From Acetobacteraceae bacterium (lineage in GTDB: Bacteria; Pseudomonadota; Alphaproteobacteria; Acetobacterales; Acetobacteraceae), in NCBI GenBank assembly GCA_021732665.1, contig JAKFUL010000017.1:1-64000 (forward strand): a DNA stretch of 64,000 nt, written 5' to 3'. Under the pieces are notes generated by a model that saw only the letters and a program-made list of their open reading frames with translations, ran no database searches and was not told the DNA's origin. The position numbers were made by a program, and so were the translations under genes. This document shows, piece by piece, positions 1 to 8,099 of this stretch. Position 1 is the stretch's first letter; each line of letters starts with the position of its first letter.

Positions 1-50
1 TGACCCCCCCGCCCAAGCCCCGCGCCCGACGCGCCCCTGGCACCGAGGCG

Positions 51-1811
51 GTGTTCCGGGGCATTGCCGTGTCTCCCGGCATTGCCGTGGGGCCGATTCA
101 CGACACCAGCGAGGTGGCGGCCGATGTCCCCCGGCGCGAGATCAGGCCCGAGGCGGTGGAGGAGGAGCGGGAGAAGCTCACCCAGGCCGCGGCCGCCGCC
201 CGCAAGCAGGTCACCAAGCTCAAGACCCGCCTGAACATCCTGCCGGAGGAGGCGCAGGAGGAGTTGGCGCCTTTGCTGGACGCCTACATCCTCATGCTCG
301 GCAATTCGCGGCTGTTGCGTGGCGCGCGCAAGCGCATCGGCGATGCGATGTTGGGGGCCGAGACTGCGGTGCTGGACGAGGCCGAGGAGATCGCGGCGCT
401 TATCCTGGCGGCGAAGGATGACGACAAGGCCGGGTTGCTGCGGCGTGCGGGCGAGGTGCGCGAGATCGGCCGTCGTCTGATCCGCACCATCACCGCGACC
501 CCCTTCCGGTCGCTGAAGGATGTGCCGCCCGGCGCGATCCTGATCGCCGAGGAGATCACCCCGGCCGATGCCGCGCTTCTCGACCCGGCGCGGATTGCTG
601 GGGTGGCGACGGAGGAGGGCGGCGCCGATGGCCACACCGCCATCATGTTGCGCGCCCTCGGCATCCCCGCCGTGCTGGGCTGCCACGGGCTGACCGAGGC
701 GGCGGCGCGTGGCGACCATGCCGTGCTCGATGGCGGCACCGGCCAGGTGGTGCTGCACCCCGGCGAGGCCGCGCTGGTGGCGGCGCGCGAGGGCCTGGCG
801 GGCTATGCCCGCGAGCGCACGAAGCTGGGCAAGCTGCGCCGCCTGCCGGCGGAAACCACCGATGGCGAGCTGGTGGAGTTGCAGGCCAATCTCGAAATTC
901 CCGCCGAGCTGCCCTTGATCGCCCAGGCCGGCGCCCAGGGCATCGGGCTGCTGCGCTCCGAATTCCTGTTCATGAACCGGCCCGAATTGCCGGACGAGAA
1001 CGCCCAGTTCGACGCCTATCGCAGCATCGTCGAGGCCATGGCCGGCGACAGCGTGACCATCCGCGTGCTGGATTGGGGCGGCGAGAAGGACATGGAGGCG
1101 CTGGGGCAGGGCGTGCCCGCCCATTCCGGCCCCAACCCGGCGCTGGGCCTGCGCGGCATCCGCCTGTTGCTGAAGCGGCCCGAGCTGCTGGAGGAGCAAT
1201 TCGCCGCCATCCTGCGGGTTTCCGCCCGTGGCCCGGTGCGGGTGATGCTGCCGATGATCACCATCCCCGAGGAAGTCGCCCAGGCGCGCGAGATCTATGA
1301 GCGCGTGGCCCGAAGGCTGCGGCGGCGTGGCGAGGCGCTGCCGGAAAAGCTCCCCCCGCTCGGCGCCATGATCGAAACCCCCGGCGCCGCCCTGGCCGCC
1401 GACGCCATCGCGCTGGAGGCCGATTTCTTCGCCATCGGCACCAATGACCTGGCGATGTACACCCTGGCCGTCGACCGCGCCGAGACCGACGTGGCGCACC
1501 TGTATGACCCCTTGCACCCCGCGGTCCTCCGCCTGGTGCAATTCGCCACCGAGGCCGCGCTGCGGATGCGCATGCAGGTCAGTGTGTGCGGCGAGATGGC
1601 GGGCAACCCCAGGCTCGTCCCGTTGCTGCTCGGCCTTGGCATTCGCAGCCTGTCGATGAATGCCAGCGCCATTCCCAAGGTGAAGCAGGCGATCCGCGCG
1701 CTGGACATCGATGATTGCGCGCGTTTCGCGCGGCGGGTGATGGAGCAGAGCGATCCGGCGCGGATCCGCGAGCTGGTGGCCGGGTTCGGCGCGCCCAAGC
1801 CTATTTCGTGA
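51..1811 (+). CDS. ptsI: Phosphoenolpyruvate-protein phosphotransferase (PTS enzyme I)
   Basis: Enzyme I takes phosphate from PEP and passes it to HPr; in alphaproteobacteria this usually feeds a regulatory PTS. The 586-residue protein has the EI-N domain, the phospho-histidine motif (GGADGHTAI, H195), a PEP-utilising TIM barrel with the LRSEFLF and GTNDLAMYTL motifs, and the C-terminal VCGEMAGNP motif with active Cys C513. The GTG at 51 opens directly into the conserved RGIAVSPGIAVGP start. There is no N-terminal GAF domain, so it is PtsI-like rather than PtsP (Ntr) in architecture. A TGA at 1-3 may end an upstream gene. Its last 11 bases overlap the end of the convergent fpr gene. Confidence 0.93.
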   Translation: MFRGIAVSPGIAVGPIHDTSEVAADVPRREIRPEAVEEEREKLTQAAAAARKQVTKLKTRLNILPEEAQEELAPLLDAYILMLGNSRLLRGARKRIGDAMLGAETAVLDEAEEIAALILAAKDDDKAGLLRRAGEVREIGRRLIRTITATPFRSLKDVPPGAILIAEEITPADAALLDPARIAGVATEEGGADGHTAIMLRALGIPAVLGCHGLTEAAARGDHAVLDGGTGQVVLHPGEAALVAAREGLAGYARERTKLGKLRRLPAETTDGELVELQANLEIPAELPLIAQAGAQGIGLLRSEFLFMNRPELPDENAQFDAYRSIVEAMAGDSVTIRVLDWGGEKDMEALGQGVPAHSGPNPALGLRGIRLLLKRPELLEEQFAAILRVSARGPVRVMLPMITIPEEVAQAREIYERVARRLRRRGEALPEKLPPLGAMIETPGAALAADAIALEADFFAIGTNDLAMYTLAVDRAETDVAHLYDPLHPAVLRLVQFATEAALRMRMQVSVCGEMAGNPRLVPLLLGLGIRSLSMNASAIPKVKQAIRALDIDDCARFARRVMEQSDPARIRELVAGFGAPKPIS

Positions 1812-2601
1812 CGAAGGCCTTCTCCAGCACGTAGCTGCCCGGTTGGTTGTTGGTGCCTTCGACAAAGCCAAGCTTTTGCACCAGCGCCTCGGTATCGGCG
1901 TTGAAGGCCTCCGAACCGCACATCATCACGCGGTCCACCGCCGGATCCAGCGGCGGCAGCCCGGTCTCGGCATAGACGGCGCCGCTTTCGATGCGTGTGG
2001 TGATGCGGCCCTGCACCGGGAAGGGCTCGCGCGTCACCGACGGCGCGTAGACCAGCTTTTCCGTGGCCCATTCGCCCAGCAATTCATGGGCGGGCAGGTC
2101 GTTGGTGATGTAGTCGCGATAGGCCAGCTCGCTCACCTGCCGCACGGTGTGCGCCACCACGACACGGTCGAACTTCTCGTATGTGTCGGGGTCGCGGATC
2201 AGGGACATGAAGGGGGCGAGGCCGGTGCCGGTCGCGAGCATCCACAGGTTGCGGCCCGGAGCCAGGTTTTCCACCACCAGCGTGCCCACCGGCTTGCGCC
2301 CGATCAGCACTTTTTCGCCGACCTGGATATGCTGCAGCCGCGACGTCAGCGGCCCGTTCTGCACCTTGATCGAGAGGAACTCCAACCCCTCATCCCAGGG
2401 CGGGGAGACCATGGAATAGGCCCGCGTCAGCGGCTTGCCCTCGACCATCAGCCCGATCATGGCGAATTGCCCGGCGACGAAGCGCAGCGCCGGGTCGCGC
2501 GTGCAGCGGAAGCTGAACAGGGTGTCGTTCCAGTGGCGAAGCCAGGTCACCTCCTCCTGGTAGAAGGCGGCGAGGGCTTTTGCGGTGGCTGTGTCGCTCA
2601 T
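1801..2601 (-). CDS. fpr: Ferredoxin--NADP(+) reductase
   Basis: FAD enzyme that exchanges electrons between NADPH and ferredoxin or flavodoxin. The 266-residue protein has the FAD-binding RAYSM motif, a GRKPVGTLV loop, the NADP-binding GTGLAPFMSLIRDP segment and the MMCGSEAF motif near the end, matching the bacterial Fpr subclass I length. The ATG at 2601 is chosen because the family N-terminus (ALAAFYQEEVTWLRHWND) follows it; the frame stays open far upstream but that part is not protein-like. It overlaps the convergent ptsI end by 11 bases. Confidence 0.93.
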   Translation of the reverse strand: MSDTATAKALAAFYQEEVTWLRHWNDTLFSFRCTRDPALRFVAGQFAMIGLMVEGKPLTRAYSMVSPPWDEGLEFLSIKVQNGPLTSRLQHIQVGEKVLIGRKPVGTLVVENLAPGRNLWMLATGTGLAPFMSLIRDPDTYEKFDRVVVAHTVRQVSELAYRDYITNDLPAHELLGEWATEKLVYAPSVTREPFPVQGRITTRIESGAVYAETGLPPLDPAVDRVMMCGSEAFNADTEALVQKLGFVEGTNNQPGSYVLEKAFVTK

Positions 2602-2694
2602 CGGATCGGTATGCTGCGCGGCGGTGCGCGGCGCAAGTTTCGCCTGGGGCAGGGCAGGGTTGTGCCGCCCGGGCGGCAAGGTCCAGCATGGGGC

Positions 2695-3402
2695 ATGCTC
2701 CATCCTCCCCAAGCCGACGCTGAAACCAACCCGCCCGTCGGCCCCCTGGTCGACACCACGCCCCGCCCCATCCCCGCCCGCATCGCCCATAAGGGCCGCA
2801 GCGTGGACCTCGAACCGCTGCATGTCAGACACGCCGCCGAGCTTTTCGCCGCCGCGCAATCGGACCGGGACGGCTCCGGCTGGGCCTACATGGGCTACGG
2901 CCCCTTCGCCGATGCCGCCGCCATGCGCGCCTTCGTGGGCAATTTCGCCGCCACGCATGACCCTCTCGCCTGGGCCATCCGCCCGCACCGCAGCGGCACC
3001 GCCGATGGCTGGCTCACGCTGATGGAGATCCACCCCGCCCACGCCCATATCGAAATCGGAAACATCTGGTTCAGCCCGCGCATGCAGCGCACCCGCGCCG
3101 CCACCGAGGCGATGTTCATCCTCATGCGCCATGCCATGGAAGACCTGGGCTATCGCCGCCTGACCTGGAAATGCAACGCCCTGAACGCGCCGTCCATTCG
3201 CGCCGCCGGCCGCCTCGGCTTCACCTACGAAGGCACGCTGCGCGACCTGCTGGTGGTCAAGGGCCGCACCCGTTCCACCGCCTGGTTTTCCATCCTGGCC
3301 GCGGAATGGCCCGCCGTGCAGACCCGCATCGAGGCCTGGCTGTCGGACGCCAATTTCGCCCCCGACGGCACCGCGAAGAGTTCTCTTGGTATTTCCGGGT
3401 AA
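2695..3402 (+). CDS. GNAT family N-acetyltransferase (RimJ/RimL type)
   Basis: Probable acetyl-CoA-dependent N-acetyltransferase of the RimJ-like group, 235 residues. Seen: a substrate-side region with GWLTLMEIHPAHAHIEIG, then strand/helix motifs around NIWFSPRMQRTRAATEAM and the RLTWKCNALNAPSIRAAGRLGF segment typical of these enzymes (asparagine followed by a helix and the GF(x)YEG turn). The start is taken at ATG 2695; the frame upstream is antisense to fpr and is not counted. The substrate cannot be told from sequence. It stands alone, divergent from fpr. Confidence 0.85.
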   Translation: MLHPPQADAETNPPVGPLVDTTPRPIPARIAHKGRSVDLEPLHVRHAAELFAAAQSDRDGSGWAYMGYGPFADAAAMRAFVGNFAATHDPLAWAIRPHRSGTADGWLTLMEIHPAHAHIEIGNIWFSPRMQRTRAATEAMFILMRHAMEDLGYRRLTWKCNALNAPSIRAAGRLGFTYEGTLRDLLVVKGRTRSTAWFSILAAEWPAVQTRIEAWLSDANFAPDGTAKSSLGISG

Positions 3403-3438
3403 TGGCGCTACCGTAATGTGATAATTGGAGGACATGAC

Positions 3439-3609
3439 ATGCACGCCATTCCCGACGCCCTGCAATACGCCGCCCCCCTGGGCTGGGCCATCATCATCGC
3501 CGGCGCGATCTTCGCCTTCGCTCGCCCGCGGCTGAGCCTGGGTGGCGCTGTCGCCGCCACGGCGCTCGCCGGCTTCATCGCCAAGACGGTGCTGCTCGAC
3601 CTGACCTAA
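3439..3609 (+). CDS. Small two-helix membrane protein
   Basis: 56-residue protein with two hydrophobic segments (about residues 12-28 and 36-53) separated by a short basic RPRLS turn. A strong ribosome site, GGAGG at 3427-3431, lies 7 bases before ATG 3439, which decides this start over the in-frame ATG-like codon at 3418. The last four bases overlap the end of the convergent RidA-like gene. No family recognised; probably an inner-membrane peptide of unknown role. Confidence 0.6.
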   Translation: MHAIPDALQYAAPLGWAIIIAGAIFAFARPRLSLGGAVAATALAGFIAKTVLLDLT

Positions 3610-3992
3610 TCCGCCGCCTCGGCCTCGACCTCCACCAGAAAGCGGGGGTCGGCCAGGGCAGCCACGACCAGCAAGGTGCTGGCCGGCATGTGTCCGGCCA
3701 GGAAGGCGTCGCGCTTCGCCCGCCAGCCCTTGATGCAGCCGGTATTGAGCAGAAAGACGTTCAGCCGCACCAGGTTGGATGGCCCCATCCCATGCGCCGC
3801 CAGGATGACGCCGATATTCTCCAGCGCCACCTCCATCTGCGCGGCCGAGCCCTCCGGCACCGTGCCGTCCGCCCGCATGCCGATCTGCCCGGCGATGGCC
3901 AGGCGCCGCCCGGGCCCCGTCACCAGCGCCGCGTGGGAATAGCTGGAGGCCGGCTTGTGCACGCCCGCGGGGTTGGAGGTGGTGATGGGCAT
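3606..3992 (-). CDS. RidA/YjgF-family protein lacking the usual catalytic arginine
   Basis: 128-residue YjgF/YER057c/UK114-fold protein. RidA members hydrolyse reactive enamine/imine intermediates. The fold is recognisable from the GRRLAIAGQIGMRADG strand pair, the helix with AAQMEVALENIGVIL and the closing LVVAALADPRFLVEVEAEA strand. The position where RidA enzymes carry the substrate-binding Arg (P-x-R before the last strand) reads MPASTLL, so the arginine is missing. By family knowledge this points to one of the Rid groups without canonical deaminase activity. Confidence 0.82.
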   Translation of the reverse strand: MPITTSNPAGVHKPASSYSHAALVTGPGRRLAIAGQIGMRADGTVPEGSAAQMEVALENIGVILAAHGMGPSNLVRLNVFLLNTGCIKGWRAKRDAFLAGHMPASTLLVVAALADPRFLVEVEAEAAD

Positions 3993-4033
3993 GGGAGCTC
4001 CGTTCCTGGTCCACTATCCTACCCCGACCCGGG

Positions 4034-4603
4034 CTATGGGTGGAAGGCGGTCTCCAGCCGGGCGAGCAATTGCCGCTCCCGCCCCGATACCCGGCCGGTG
4101 AGCCCCAGGAAGCCGCCCTCGGCCTCGGCCACCACCCGGGCCTGGGCCAGAACCTGGCTGGCCAGGGCGGCGCGCGCCTCGGGCGCCACGCGTTGCGCCA
4201 GCGCCGCGGCGTAATCCCGCCAGGCGGCCTCCAGCGCCGGCGGCGGTGGCGTGGCCAGCCAGGCGGTCAGCAGGCCCATGGCCGGGCTTTCGGGCCGCAG
4301 CCCGCTGGCGGCGGCGCTGTCACGCACCGCCCGCATCTCCGCCAGCGCCACCACGCCATCCACCCAGGCCATCAGCACCAGCGGCACCATGGTCAGCGCC
4401 AGTAAGGTGTCGCTGGCCAGGCCGAGTTGGTCGAATCGCGCAAGCGCCGCCTCGTCGGAGATGCCGGTGGCGGCTGACAGCGCCGCGTGCCGGGCATGGG
4501 CGATGTCGGCGGCCATCAGCCCCTGTCGCAAGGTCTCATTGTGCCGGGCGAAGAACGCCTCCTCCAGCGCCAGCCGTCTGCCATCCAGAATTCCGTCGGT
4601 CAT
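4034..4603 (-). CDS. Uncharacterised alpha-helical protein, possibly TerB-like
   Basis: 189 residues, rich in Ala/Leu, no signal peptide. The central part (about residues 70-105) reads LVLMAWVDGVVALAEMRAV, which resembles the DG-x-V-x-x-x-E helix pair of TerB-like domains; the C-terminal half contains a second helix with GFLGLTGRVSGRERQLL. The function is unknown and the TerB resemblance is only by eye. It is transcribed alone, followed by a lipoprotein gene on the same strand. Confidence 0.6.
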   Translation of the reverse strand: MTDGILDGRRLALEEAFFARHNETLRQGLMAADIAHARHAALSAATGISDEAALARFDQLGLASDTLLALTMVPLVLMAWVDGVVALAEMRAVRDSAAASGLRPESPAMGLLTAWLATPPPPALEAAWRDYAAALAQRVAPEARAALASQVLAQARVVAEAEGGFLGLTGRVSGRERQLLARLETAFHP

Positions 4604-4684
4604 GCTCGTGCCCTCCTGTGGCCGGAAGCATAACGCAGGCCGGCTCGGGTGGTTTGACCGGGGTCAAATGGCCGCGCGATTCGT

Positions 4685-5293
4685 TCAGATCGCCTCGCGT
4701 ACCACGCCGCCCGGTGGCGGCGGGGCGGCGCGCTCGCCTTCCACCAGCCAGTCGCGCAGTGCGCGGCGGACCTGGAACTCGAACTCGGTGTTGAGGTCGA
4801 AGGCGGCGCGGCGCAGCAGGCTCATCGCCGTGCGGTTGCGCATGAAGTTGGTGCTCTCGGTGGGCGCGCTACGCATCACGCTGGCTTCGGCGAAGCCCAG
4901 CCGCAGATCATTGGCGCCGAGAATCTCGAGCCGGCAGGTCAGGCCGCAGTTCAGCCGCTCCCCCGGGTCGCCGGCGAAGAGGCCGCCCTGGTTCGGCAGC
5001 CGCTCGCGCAGTATGGCCGCGCGCACCACCACGAAGCGCGCGCTGTTTTCGGTGCCGAAGGCCGAGACGCGGTCGCGGCCCATGATCCGCACCGCCTCGG
5101 CCGCACTCGGCCGCAATTCCCGCCCGACATCGCTGGGCCCCGCATTGGGCAGACGCTCATCGATCACCACGCTGGCGACGTTGAGGCGCAAAGGCGGCAG
5201 GTAAGTATAGCCGATCTCCGGCCCCTCGGGCAGCGGCGGCGGGGTGGCGGCGCAGCCGGAGAGCAGGAGCGGCAGCAGGAGGCGACGTTTCAT
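4685..5293 (-). CDS. Putative outer-membrane-associated lipoprotein
   Basis: 202-residue protein beginning MKRRLLLPLLLSGC: a short positively charged start, hydrophobic stretch and an LSGC lipobox with Cys14 as predicted lipidation site. Mature part begins AATPPPLPEGPEIGYTY and has a strand-rich middle with a CGLTCRLEILG pair of cysteines and a charged C-terminal helix ending in a proline run. No named family recognised. Located upstream of, and on the same strand as, the 4034-4603 gene. Confidence 0.68.
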   Translation of the reverse strand: MKRRLLLPLLLSGCAATPPPLPEGPEIGYTYLPPLRLNVASVVIDERLPNAGPSDVGRELRPSAAEAVRIMGRDRVSAFGTENSARFVVVRAAILRERLPNQGGLFAGDPGERLNCGLTCRLEILGANDLRLGFAEASVMRSAPTESTNFMRNRTAMSLLRRAAFDLNTEFEFQVRRALRDWLVEGERAAPPPPGGVVREAI

Positions 5294-5329
5294 GGCCGCC
5301 CTGATAGCAGGCCCCGGGGCGGCATGAAA

Positions 5330-5836
5330 TCAGAAGCCACCGGGCGGGATGCGCAGGACCGGCTTTTCCGGGCCGCGCCTGGCGGCATGCACGGCGCGGT
5401 CCAGCGCATCGAGAAAGCGCGAGCGATCGGCCTGCGCCATCGCGCTCGGGCCATGTTGCGGGCCGCCGCGGGCCTGCTCCATCTCCCTGACGTGGCGTGC
5501 CACCTCCCGCCCCGCCAGGGCCGAGCCGATATTCTGCGCCGTCCAGTCATGCCCCTTGAAGGACAGCGCGCGCGCGCCCTTTTCCAGCGCCCGGGCGGCG
5601 AGCGGGATATCGGCCGTCGTCACGACATCGGCGGGCGTCGCCTGTTCCACGATCCAGTCATCGGCGGCATCCGCCCCCTCGGCCACGATCACCTGGCGCA
5701 CGAAGCGCTCCTCCGGCGGGCGGATCGGGCGCGAGCCGTTGGAGACCAGCACCACCTCGCAGCCCAGGCGCCCGGCCACGCGAAAAATCTCGTCGCGCAC
5801 CGGGCAGGCATCGGCATCGACCAGGATGCGGGTCAC
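5330..5836 (-). CDS. YaiI/YqxD family (DUF188) protein
   Basis: 168-residue protein of the DUF188 family, a PIN-like fold of unknown activity. It opens with the diagnostic MTRILVDADACPVRDEI, followed by the ADDWIVEQATPADVVTTADIPLA motif and the FTGHDWT-like turn (LSFKGHDWTAQNIG). The start overlaps the stop of the prolyl-tRNA deacylase gene by 4 bases (ATGA), so the two are translationally coupled. An extra 20-residue tail after EMEQARGG is variable in the family. Confidence 0.88.
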   Translation of the reverse strand: MTRILVDADACPVRDEIFRVAGRLGCEVVLVSNGSRPIRPPEERFVRQVIVAEGADAADDWIVEQATPADVVTTADIPLAARALEKGARALSFKGHDWTAQNIGSALAGREVARHVREMEQARGGPQHGPSAMAQADRSRFLDALDRAVHAARRGPEKPVLRIPPGGF

Positions 5837-6315
5837 AGCGCCACGACCTGCACGGGATGGCCCAGCCCTTCCAGAAAGGTCCGCAATGCCTCGGGCGCGA
5901 TGGCGACCGAGGCATCATTGCGCAGCGGGTGGCACCACAGCGGCGCCGGCCCCTGGGCGATGGCGGCGTCCAGCACGAAGCCCACGCTGCCCGGGGGCGC
6001 ATTCACCAGCCCAAGCGGCGTGACCGAGCCCGGCGTCACCCCCAGCACGGCCAGAAGCTCCTCGGCGCTGGCCATGGTAACCTTGGGCCAGCCCGCGGCG
6101 CGCGCAAGGGCGTTGACCGAAAGCACCCGGTCCGCCTCCAGCGTGGCGAGGAAAAACCCGTCGCCCTTCGCCGCGCGCAGGAAAAGGTTTTTGCAATGCA
6201 GCCCGGGCAGGTCGCCACGCAGTGCAGTGGATTCGGCCACGGTGAAGACGGCGTGGTGTTCGACGACGCGGGTCTCGAGGCCTGCCGCCGCCAGCATATC
6301 CAGCGCTTTGTTCAA
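5833..6315 (-). CDS. prdX: Prolyl-tRNA deacylase, ProX/PrdX (YbaK-like) type
   Basis: Trans-editing enzyme that removes wrongly attached alanine from tRNA-Pro. The 160-residue protein matches the free-standing ProX form: VVEHHAVFTVAES near the start, the conserved lysine in HCKNLFLRAAKGD, then the GVTPGSVTPLGLVN loop and the final HPLRNDASVAI segment. It overlaps the proline iminopeptidase gene (4 bases) upstream and the DUF188 gene downstream (4 bases), forming a three-gene operon. A tRNA-Pro gene is present elsewhere in the window (52.4 kb). Confidence 0.88.
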   Translation of the reverse strand: MNKALDMLAAAGLETRVVEHHAVFTVAESTALRGDLPGLHCKNLFLRAAKGDGFFLATLEADRVLSVNALARAAGWPKVTMASAEELLAVLGVTPGSVTPLGLVNAPPGSVGFVLDAAIAQGPAPLWCHPLRNDASVAIAPEALRTFLEGLGHPVQVVAL

Positions 6316-7259
6316 CGCCGCCGAAACCGCTCCACGGCGGCCACCAGCGCGGTGCGGATGCCCGGCTCCAGCGCCGAATGCCCGGCATCGGGCACCACCG
6401 TCAGCCGGGCACGCGGCCAGGCGGCGGCGAGATCGAACGCCGTTTCCGCCGGGCAGACCATGTCGTAGCGGCCCTGGATGATCTCGGCCGGGATATGCGC
6501 CACCGACCCCATGCCCGCCAGCAGCCCGCCCTCGCGCAGAAACAGCTTATGGGCGAAGTAATGCGCCTCGATCCGCGCCAGCCCCAACGCCGTTCTGTCC
6601 TGCGCGAAGCTCGCCACCGTGTCCGGGCTGGGCAGAAGGGTCGAGCACGACCCCTCGAAGGCGCTCCAGGCCCGCGCGGCCGGCAGATGGATGGAAGGCT
6701 CGGGGTCGGTCAGGCGCTTCAGATAGGCCGCCAGCAGGTCGCCCCGCTCGCTCTCGGGAATGTGCTCGGCGAAATGCGCCCAGGCGTCGGGGAAGACCCG
6801 GCGCAGGCCGTAAAGGAACCAATCCACCTCCGCATCGCGCCCCAGGAACACACCCCGCAGCACGCAGCCCGCCACGCGGTTGGGGTGCGCCTGGGCATAG
6901 GCCAGCGCCAGGGTCGAACCCCAGGACCCACCGAACAGCAGCCATTTCGGAATAGCCAGGAAATGCCGGAGCACCTCGATATCGGCCACCAGATGCGGCG
7001 TCGTGTTGGCGCGCAATTCGCCCAAGGGTTTGGAACGCCCGGCGCCGCGCTGGTCGAAGATGATCAGCCGCCAATGCGCCGGGTCGAAAAACCGCCGGTG
7101 CACCGCCCCCGCCCCGGCCCCGGGGCCGCCATGGAGGAACAGCACGGGCTCGCCCATCGGGTTGCCCACCTGCTCCCAATACATGACATGGCCGTCCGAC
7201 AGCGGCAGGAAACCGGTCTCGAAAGGAGCAATATCGGGGAAGAGGTCGCCACGGGGCAT
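6312..7259 (-). CDS. pip: Proline iminopeptidase
   Basis: Alpha/beta-hydrolase (peptidase S33) that releases N-terminal proline. 315 residues, the normal length. Visible are the oxyanion motif LFLHGGPGAG, the FDQRGAGRS segment, the nucleophile elbow GGSWGS, and the C-terminal catalytic His in PDAGHSALEPGI; a helical cap lies between. No signal peptide, so cytoplasmic. First gene of the pip-prdX-DUF188 operon, divergent from the 7341 gene with an 81-base gap that must hold both promoters. Confidence 0.93.
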   Translation of the reverse strand: MPRGDLFPDIAPFETGFLPLSDGHVMYWEQVGNPMGEPVLFLHGGPGAGAGAVHRRFFDPAHWRLIIFDQRGAGRSKPLGELRANTTPHLVADIEVLRHFLAIPKWLLFGGSWGSTLALAYAQAHPNRVAGCVLRGVFLGRDAEVDWFLYGLRRVFPDAWAHFAEHIPESERGDLLAAYLKRLTDPEPSIHLPAARAWSAFEGSCSTLLPSPDTVASFAQDRTALGLARIEAHYFAHKLFLREGGLLAGMGSVAHIPAEIIQGRYDMVCPAETAFDLAAAWPRARLTVVPDAGHSALEPGIRTALVAAVERFRRR

Positions 7260-7340
7260 GCAGGTTTATCCGCTGCCCGGCGGATCAATTCAACATCCCC
7301 CTTTGGGTTTGGCGCGTCTCGCCCTAACTTTAACCGCAAC

Positions 7341-8099
7341 ATGGCCACGCCCTCGCCCCAACCCCGCAGCGCCGCCCACAAATCCGCCCCCGGCGAGGTG
7401 GTCTGCGCCGTCTGCCAGGCCGAGAGCCGGCAGGTGACCTTCCGCGCGGGCGCGCCGGAGCAGGCGCCCGACCTCGACCTGCGCCCGGGCGAGCCGCTGC
7501 GCTCGACCATGGCGCATTGGCTGCAGCAATGCCCGCGCTGCGGCTATGCGGCACCCGAGATCAAGGTCGCCCGCCCCTCCGCCGCCCGGGTGGTGGCGGC
7601 GGCGCCGTTCCGCTCGCTGGTGAACGAGGCCAGCCACCCGCCGCTGTCCCGCCGCTTCCTGGCCTGGGCGCATGTGCTGGAGGAAACCGGCGCCATGCAC
7701 GAGGCCGCCGAGGCCATGCTGCAGGCGGCCTGGACCGCCGATGACCTGAACCGCCAGGACCTGGCCCGCGCCTGGCGGCTGGAGGCGGTGGCGCTGTGGC
7801 GTTCCGGCCCCGGGCTGGATGCCGAGCAGCAGGTGCGCGTGGTCGACGCGCTGCGCCGGGCCGAGGCCTGGGATGGCGCGATGGATGCCATCGACGCCAT
7901 GATCGAGGACGACCCGCCCGAGGCGGTGCGCCAGGTCCTCGCCCTGGAGACCCGGCTGGTGGCGGCCGAGGATGCGCGCCGGCATACGGTGGCCAGCGCC
8001 CTGCCGCCGCCGGCGCGCAGGCCGCATGTCGCGCATCAGAAGATCATGGGGCGGGGGAGTTTGTTCGGATGGTTCAGGCGGTTGTTCGGGCGGCGATAG
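7341..8099 (+). CDS. Zinc-ribbon protein of unknown function (DUF2225-like layout)
   Basis: 252 residues. Two CxxC knuckles are visible, CAVC near residue 22 and CPRCGY near residue 65, the spacing of a zinc ribbon; the second followed by an alanine-rich helical region that resembles TPR-type repeats (LEETGAMHEAAEAMLQAAW; ARAWRLEAVALWR; ALRRAEAWDGAMDAID). The tail is basic (GWFRRLFGRR). DUF2225 proteins share the order ribbon then helices, but I cannot confirm membership. Start taken at ATG 7341. Overlaps the convergent aminotransferase by 26 bases. Confidence 0.62.
   Translation: MATPSPQPRSAAHKSAPGEVVCAVCQAESRQVTFRAGAPEQAPDLDLRPGEPLRSTMAHWLQQCPRCGYAAPEIKVARPSAARVVAAAPFRSLVNEASHPPLSRRFLAWAHVLEETGAMHEAAEAMLQAAWTADDLNRQDLARAWRLEAVALWRSGPGLDAEQQVRVVDALRRAEAWDGAMDAIDAMIEDDPPEAVRQVLALETRLVAAEDARRHTVASALPPPARRPHVAHQKIMGRGSLFGWFRRLFGRR

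Noticed and set aside
2602-4014. Frame upstream of fpr open to 4014, suggesting a fusion
   Set aside because: The extra part is antisense to the acetyltransferase and RidA-like genes and lacks protein character; fpr starts at 2601.
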